Positions 59,733-64,000 of a stretch of DNA of 64,000 nt are shown in pieces. The notes under the pieces are model-generated. The model was not told the origin of the DNA and ran no database searches. It worked only from the letters and a program-made list of their open reading frames with translations. Both the position numbers and the translations under genes were made by a program. Every line of letters begins with the position of its first letter. The stretch's first letter is position 1. Origin of the DNA: DATKDP01 sp035546335 (GTDB lineage Bacteria; Acidobacteriota; Thermoanaerobaculia; Gp7-AA8); the NCBI GenBank assembly GCA_035546335.1, contig DATKDP010000114.1, forward strand, positions 1 to 64,000, in the 5' to 3' direction.

Positions 59733-60046
59733 CTGGAGGCTGGAGGCTGGAGAGGCGAGAGGCGAGAGACGAGAGACGAGAGACGAGAGACGAGAGACGA
59801 GAGGCTGTTTGTTCTGCCGCCGGACGGCAAGAAAACCTGAAACCTGAAGACCTGAGGCGCCAAAGACCTGAAGAGGGAAGCGTTGATTGGTTTGGTAACC
59901 CGCGCAGTGCGACGTCATCGACCATTGAGAGGTTTCACTCGCTTTGATGCAGCCTGGCGTTTTCAGGTTTCAGGTTTCAGGTTTCGTCCCCGCCCGCGAT
60001 GCTCTTGACCTGCCAGCCCCCAGCCTCTCGCCTCTCGTCTCTCGCC
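59721..60046. repeat. Nested inverted heptamer arrays (326 bp)
   Basis: Outer arrays: 59721-59806 (GGAGGCT, then GAGAGGC and GAGAGAC units) against 60010-60046 (CAGCCTC, CTCTCGC units). Inner arrays: 59834-59875 (AACCTGA/GACCTGA units) against 59960-59984 (CAGGTTT units). So two different inverted pairs are nested around an 85-base core with no coding sign. The transpeptidase stop codon is inside the left array; the M16 peptidase stop is eight bases after the right one. Confidence 0.92.
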
Positions 60047-60053
60047 CCTTCCC

Positions 60054-61346
60054 TCACGCGGCGATCGCGGCGCGCAGGGACTCGGTCGACACTCCCGGAG
60101 AGCGAATGTTTCCCAGCAGGGTGAGCGAGAGCGATTCCGGGTCGACGATCGCCTCGGCGACTTCCTGGATGTCGTCGAGCGTGACCGCATCGATGGAGGC
60201 GATGATCTCGTCGGGCGAGAACTGGCGCCCGAAGTAATACTCCTGCCGCGCGATGCCCGACATCCGGCTGACGGTCGATTCGAGCGAGAGCAGGATCGAT
60301 CCCTTCAGATGCCGTTTTGCGTCGAGCAGCTCGTCGCACGTGACGCCGTCGCGCTTGATCCCGCGCATTTCCTCGAGAGTCAGATCGAGCACACGGGGAA
60401 GATTCTTCGGGTTGCAGGCGGCGTAGATCGCCTCGTATCCGCCGTGCAGGTACCCGGTATGATACGAAAGGACGGTGTAGACCAGACCTTCCTTCTCCCG
60501 CACACGTTGAAAGAGGCGTGAGGACATCCCACCGCCGAGTACGGTGTTGAAGAGGGCTGCGGCGTAGCGCTCCGAGCGCTGCTGAGGATAGCCGCGCGTC
60601 CCGAGACAGAGGTGGACCTGCTCGAGCTCGCGCTTCTCGCGCAGGACGACGTGCTGGCTGGGGAGAGGAGCGTTCCATTCGCGCCGTGGCGCAGCGATGC
60701 GGTCGGTGGCGAACGCCTTTTCCAGGAAGGGGAGGATCTGCTGCGGCCGGATGTTGCCCGATGCGCAGAAGATGATGTTCGAAGGATGAAACGTCTCGGA
60801 GTAATGGGCGACGATCTGCTCGAGGGCGAGCCTGTTGACCGTCTCTTCGGTTCCCAGAATCGGTCTCCCGAGGGGATGATTCGGCCAGAACGAAGTGACG
60901 AACATCTCGTGCACCAGATCGTCCGGCGTGTCCTCGACCATCCTGATCTCTTCCAGGATCACACCACGCTCCATCTCCAGATCCTCCAGCGAGAGGCGCG
61001 GATGGAGAACGATGTCGGTGAGAAGATCGAGCGCGATGTCCGCCTGTTCGTCGAGAACGTGGGCGTAGAACGAGGTGTACTCCTTGCCGGTGAAGGCATC
61101 GACGTCGCCACCGAGGATGTCGATGATCTTCGCGATATCGGCGGTGGTCCGGCTCGCCGTTCCCTTGAACAGCAGATGCTCGAGAAAGTGAGAGGCTCCG
61201 GCGTGCTCCTCGATCTCGACGGCCGAACCGCTGCGGAGATAGTAGCCGAGCGCAACCGAGCGTACGTACGGAAGGGTCTCGATCAGCACCGTCAATCCCG
61301 ATGGCAACTGAAACCGGCTGACCGTCGAAAGCTGCTTCGTGTTCAA
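60054..61346 (-). CDS. M16-family zinc peptidase (pitrilysin/processing-peptidase-like)
   Basis: 430 residues with the inverted zinc motif H53-F-L-E56-H57 (SHFLEHLLFKG) and the downstream Glu in MERGVILEEI. The second half, with the R/Y-type substrate-binding pattern (GGGMSSRLFQRVREKEGLVY), is intact, as in single-domain M16 enzymes near 420-430 residues that work as dimers. No signal peptide, so probably cytoplasmic. No second M16 gene is adjacent; in many genomes this type stands alone near pnp or dut. Confidence 0.93.
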   Translation of the reverse strand: MNTKQLSTVSRFQLPSGLTVLIETLPYVRSVALGYYLRSGSAVEIEEHAGASHFLEHLLFKGTASRTTADIAKIIDILGGDVDAFTGKEYTSFYAHVLDEQADIALDLLTDIVLHPRLSLEDLEMERGVILEEIRMVEDTPDDLVHEMFVTSFWPNHPLGRPILGTEETVNRLALEQIVAHYSETFHPSNIIFCASGNIRPQQILPFLEKAFATDRIAAPRREWNAPLPSQHVVLREKRELEQVHLCLGTRGYPQQRSERYAAALFNTVLGGGMSSRLFQRVREKEGLVYTVLSYHTGYLHGGYEAIYAACNPKNLPRVLDLTLEEMRGIKRDGVTCDELLDAKRHLKGSILLSLESTVSRMSGIARQEYYFGRQFSPDEIIASIDAVTLDDIQEVAEAIVDPESLSLTLLGNIRSPGVSTESLRAAIAA

Positions 61347-61578
61347 GTTGATTGATCCAACGACGGGCCGGATGAATAAATTCTGAACGCTGCAAAGGGC
61401 GCGGTGCAGAGATCGTAACTAATTGACGGGAAGGGGGATAGCCTCACGTCCACCTTTGTGGCCGAAGTTCGTACGCTTCCGCTGTGGACCGATCGGCGAG
61501 AGGTTCGCGCCGGAAAGGACGAGCTCGGCGCGGATGCTGGGAACCGGCATTGCGAGATCGATGGGATCCTGCCGGCGA
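61347..61578. other. 232-bp divergent-looking spacer, nothing certain
   Basis: Between the M16 and BtpA genes, both minus strand. A stretch at 61458-61480 (GGCCGAAGTTCGTACGCTTC) resembles an arm of the hairpin after phoU. No gene, promoter or terminator could be assigned. Confidence 0.4.
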
Positions 61579-62382
61579 TCAGCTCCTGGAGAGCTCTTCA
61601 ACGAGGCGCGCGACACGCTCGCGAGCCACACGGTTCTCGACGACGCCACCCTCTTTGATCCCGGTCCCGGCGATTGCCCCATCGACGAGAGGAGCGTAGA
61701 CGGCGGCATTGAATGGCGTCAGGCCGCTCCCGAGGATCAGAGGCGCGTCGACGGTCTCGCGGGCGCGCTGCAGGCGGTCCGGCTCGGCAGCGGCGCCGGT
61801 CTCCTTTCCCGTGATGATGATCGCATCGGCGAGCCCGCGCGCGCGGAGGTCGCGAAGCGACTGGTTCTCATCGATCGCCGCGAGCGGCACCGCATGCTTG
61901 ACCAGGTGATCACAGAAGAGATGGCACGCGACTCCGAGAGCTGCACGCCGCCGGGTGGTCTCATCGGCGGCCCCTTCGATGATCCCCTGATCGGTGACCA
62001 TGGCGCCGGTGTGAACGTTGATCCGGACGAATCGCGCTGCGGTGACGGTGGCAATCGCGAGGGCGGAGCGGGCGTCGTTTCTCAGGACATTGACCCCGAA
62101 CGGCAGCGCGATCTCGCGGGTGACTTCACGGATCACGACGGTCATCGCGGCAATCGTCTCGGGATCCGCCGGCCCGCGCCGGAAAGGGCGATCGCTGAAG
62201 TTTTCGAACAGGAGGCCGCTGCCGCCTCCCTCCTCGATCGCCTTCGCGTCGCGAAGTGCCGCATCGATTACTGCATCCATCGATCCGCCGAACAGCGGAG
62301 CTCCCGGCAGCGCCGCGAGATGCACCATGCCGAACAGCGGCCGGGAACCATAGATCTCTCGGAATCCTTCACGTGTCAGCAT
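61579..62382 (-). CDS. BtpA/SgcQ-family TIM-barrel protein
   Basis: 267 residues starting LFGMVHLAALPGAPLFGGSM, with GGSGLLFENFSDRPF, RINVHTGAMVTDQGIIEGAA and PLILGSGLTPFNAAVYAPLV, the recognisable blocks of the BtpA family. Cyanobacterial BtpA influences photosystem I stability and E. coli SgcQ lies in a sugar operon; the chemical reaction is not established. No photosystem genes are here, so a general metabolic role is likely. A GTCATCC-type hairpin lies just upstream. Confidence 0.88.
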   Translation of the reverse strand: MLTREGFREIYGSRPLFGMVHLAALPGAPLFGGSMDAVIDAALRDAKAIEEGGGSGLLFENFSDRPFRRGPADPETIAAMTVVIREVTREIALPFGVNVLRNDARSALAIATVTAARFVRINVHTGAMVTDQGIIEGAADETTRRRAALGVACHLFCDHLVKHAVPLAAIDENQSLRDLRARGLADAIIITGKETGAAAEPDRLQRARETVDAPLILGSGLTPFNAAVYAPLVDGAIAGTGIKEGGVVENRVARERVARLVEELSRS

Positions 62383-62401
62383 CGGCTGAATGTATCACTC
62401 T

Positions 62402-62458
62402 CCATGCTGTCATCCCGAGCCCGAAAGCGGCGCTGTGCGCCGCTGATGAGGGAATGAC
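62402..62458. repeat. Dispersed GTCATCC-type hairpin, copy 3
   Basis: GTCATCCCGAGCCCGAAAGC, stem GCGGCGCTGTGCGCCGC, then TGATGAGGGAATGAC. It lies in the divergent spacer between the BtpA gene and cysS. Confidence 0.8.
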
Positions 62459-62511
62459 ACCGCAACCCTGTGGCACGAGGAATCACAATCCTAAAAATCG
62501 CGATCAACATT

Positions 62512-62517
62512 TATACT
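62512..62517 (+). promoter_or_regulatory. Possible -10 element of cysS
   Basis: TATACT sits ten bases before the cysS ATG, which would give a nearly leaderless message. No clear -35 box and no Shine-Dalgarno are present. Tentative. Confidence 0.35.
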
Positions 62518-62526
62518 CTCGACTCG

Positions 62527-63927
62527 ATGTCCGAGCTCCATCTCCACAACACGCTGACGCGCGCCATCGAGCGCTTCGAACCGCTCGAGCCCGGCCATGT
62601 GCGCATCTACTCCTGCGGGCCGACGGTCTACAACTTCGTTCACATCGGCAATCTGAGGACGTTTCTCTGGAACGATCTGCTGCGCCGCTACCTCGAGTGG
62701 AAGGGATATCGCGTGACCCACGTGATGAATTTCACCGATGTGGACGATCGGATCATCCGCCACGCCGCCGGCAAGGGCGTCGATCTCGACAGCTACACCG
62801 CACCCTACATCGAGGCGTTCTACCGCGACATCGACACGCTCCGCATCAGCCGCGCACACCTCTATCCGCGCGCAACACGACACATCGACGAGATGGTCGC
62901 GCTCGTCCAGCGACTCGGCGAGGCGGGGCACACCTACCTCGCCGACGGCTCGACGTACTTTCGCATCGCGACGTTCGTGGAATACGGAAAGCTCTCGAAG
63001 GTCGAGGTGACGGAGGCCAGCACGTTCAGCCGGCTCGACAGCGATGAGGACGACAAGCAGGACGCTCGCGACTTCGTCCTCTGGAAGGGGAAGAAGGAGG
63101 GGGAGCCCTCATGGCCCGCGCCGATCGGCGAAGGGCGTCCCGGCTGGCATCTCGAGTGCTCGGCGATGTCGATGAAATACCTGGGGGAGACCTTCGACAT
63201 CCACACCGGAGCCGTCGATCTGATCTTTCCCCATCACGAGAACGAGATTGCGCAGAGCGAAGGAGCGACCGGTAGACCGTTCGTGAAGTACTGGGTCCAC
63301 GGCGAGCACCTCATCGTCGAAGAGCGAAAGATGTCGAAGTCGCTCGGCAACGTCTTCACACTTCCCGAGCTTCTCGAGGAGGGGTTCTCTCCACTGCAGA
63401 TCCGCTACGCGCTTCTCGCCGTGCCGTACCGGACGCGACTCAACTTCACGTTCCGCTCGCTCGACGATGCGAAGCACTCCCTCGAGCGTCTCGAGCTCTT
63501 CATGATGCGACTCGACGAGCTGGCGCATGGCGAAGCGGTTGGGGAGGCTGGCCGAAGCGGCGCGCTGGTCGAAGATCTTCTCGCCGGATTCGAGTCGGCC
63601 ATGGACGATGACATGAACACGGCCGCCGCCCTCGGTGCGCTCTTCACCTTCATTCGCGACGCCAACATCGCAATCGACGAAGGGGCCATCACAGCCGGCG
63701 ATGCCGGCGAGATGCGCGCCGCGGTTGCGAAGATCGATCGGGTCTTCGACATCCTGCCGAAACGCGATGTTGCGCTGGACGAAGAGATCGAGGAGTTGAT
63801 CGCCGCTCGCAATGAAGCGAGGAAGAAGAAGAATTTCGCCGAGTCGGACCGGCTGCGCGATCTGCTGCTCTCCAGAGGAATCATCCTCGAGGACACCCCG
63901 GCGGGAACGCGGTGGCGCAGGAAATGA
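62527..63927 (+). CDS. cysS: Cysteinyl-tRNA synthetase
   Basis: Charges tRNA-Cys. 466 residues of class Ia: HIGN motif in YNFVHIGNLRTF, KMSKS in ERKMSKSLGNVF, zinc ligands in YSCGPTVYN, WHLECSAM and HHENE, and a C-terminal helical anticodon-binding part ending AGTRWRRK. ATG 62527 fits the family start (ELHLHNTLTRAIERFEPLEP); an upstream GTG at 62470 is less likely. Its stop overlaps the ruvA start (ATGA). Confidence 0.96.
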   Translation: MSELHLHNTLTRAIERFEPLEPGHVRIYSCGPTVYNFVHIGNLRTFLWNDLLRRYLEWKGYRVTHVMNFTDVDDRIIRHAAGKGVDLDSYTAPYIEAFYRDIDTLRISRAHLYPRATRHIDEMVALVQRLGEAGHTYLADGSTYFRIATFVEYGKLSKVEVTEASTFSRLDSDEDDKQDARDFVLWKGKKEGEPSWPAPIGEGRPGWHLECSAMSMKYLGETFDIHTGAVDLIFPHHENEIAQSEGATGRPFVKYWVHGEHLIVEERKMSKSLGNVFTLPELLEEGFSPLQIRYALLAVPYRTRLNFTFRSLDDAKHSLERLELFMMRLDELAHGEAVGEAGRSGALVEDLLAGFESAMDDDMNTAAALGALFTFIRDANIAIDEGAITAGDAGEMRAAVAKIDRVFDILPKRDVALDEEIEELIAARNEARKKKNFAESDRLRDLLLSRGIILEDTPAGTRWRRK

Positions 63928-64000
63928 TCGGCTGGCTCGAAGGCCCGATCCAGTCGCTCGAGGCCGACCGTGTGATCATCAACGTGAACGGCATCGGGTA
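63924..64000 (+). CDS. ruvA: Holliday junction helicase subunit RuvA (N-terminal fragment)
   Basis: Only the first 25 or so codons are in the window: MIGWLEGPIQSLEADRVIIN then VNGIG, the start of the RuvA OB fold (family MIGRLRG ... DVNGVGY). RuvA binds four-way junctions and loads RuvB. ATG 63924 overlaps the cysS stop. The gene is cut by the window end, not broken. Confidence 0.8.
   Translation, partial: MIGWLEGPIQSLEADRVIINVNGIG

Noticed and set aside
1..64000. tRNA, rRNA, prophage, toxin-antitoxin or defence island
   Set aside because: No recognisable sequence of these kinds was found by reading; a tRNA missed by eye cannot be fully excluded.

Overview
The window is a GC-rich (low-to-mid 60s percent by eye) chromosomal segment of a Gram-negative, outer-membrane bacterium. 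A TolC-type channel, a TonB-dependent receptor, an Omp85-like barrel, an MCE-domain protein and PBP4 show the envelope type. Gene content (hrcA-grpE-dnaK-dnaJ behind CIRCE, a four-helix-bundle gene, heptanucleotide intergenic arrays, a Cys-rich Crp/Fnr protein) is most like Acidobacteriota, perhaps Thermoanaerobaculia. That placement is an inference from memory; there is no rRNA gene to confirm it. The window is mostly ordinary chromosome: short operons with overlapping start and stop codons, separated by repeat-filled spacers.

Layout. 0-3 kb: panC with atypical codon use, then a nitrosative/oxidative damage-repair protein (RIC) and a cysteine-cluster Crp/Fnr regulator. 3.3-7.7 kb: complete pstSCAB-phoU. 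7.9-18 kb: a copper/heavy-metal efflux island (small secreted protein, CusC-, CusB- and CusA-like proteins, DUF3347-like protein, CopA-type ATPase) interrupted by a frameshifted four-helix-bundle gene between inverted heptamer arrays. 18-24 kb: orphan response regulator, fabF/acpP, MCE protein, DUF2203, HAD and MBL hydrolases. 24-32 kb: PBP4, guaB, trmJ, a receiver-only regulator, ligA and a SurA-like chaperone. 32.4-38.3 kb: hrcA-grpE-dnaK-dnaJ-prmA behind a sigma-70-like promoter and CIRCE. 38-41.8 kb: gltA, rsmE and an AmpG-like carrier. 42-43.5 kb: degenerate group II intron. 43.5-50 kb: YHS/TRASH protein, SH3 lipoprotein, cold-shock protein, TPR-hydrolase fusion and a protease-propeller-barrel protein. 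51-58 kb: Fur-type regulator, FbpABC-type iron importer and TonB-dependent receptor with a perfect 31-bp operator-like palindrome. 58-64 kb: L,D-transpeptidase, M16 peptidase, BtpA-family protein, cysS and the start of ruvA.

The most unusual signal is in the spacers. At least seven gene boundaries carry arrays of purine/pyrimidine-biased heptanucleotides, most of them arranged as inverted pairs able to form large hairpins. The stop codons of five genes lie in or at the edge of these arrays, and one pair encloses the four-helix-bundle gene inside the metal-efflux operon. Two further dispersed inverted-repeat families are present: one about 280 bp with roughly 85-bp arms, one a short GTCATCC-type hairpin. 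The group II intron starts immediately beside a copy of the latter. No CRISPR array, prophage, tRNA or rRNA gene was recognised.
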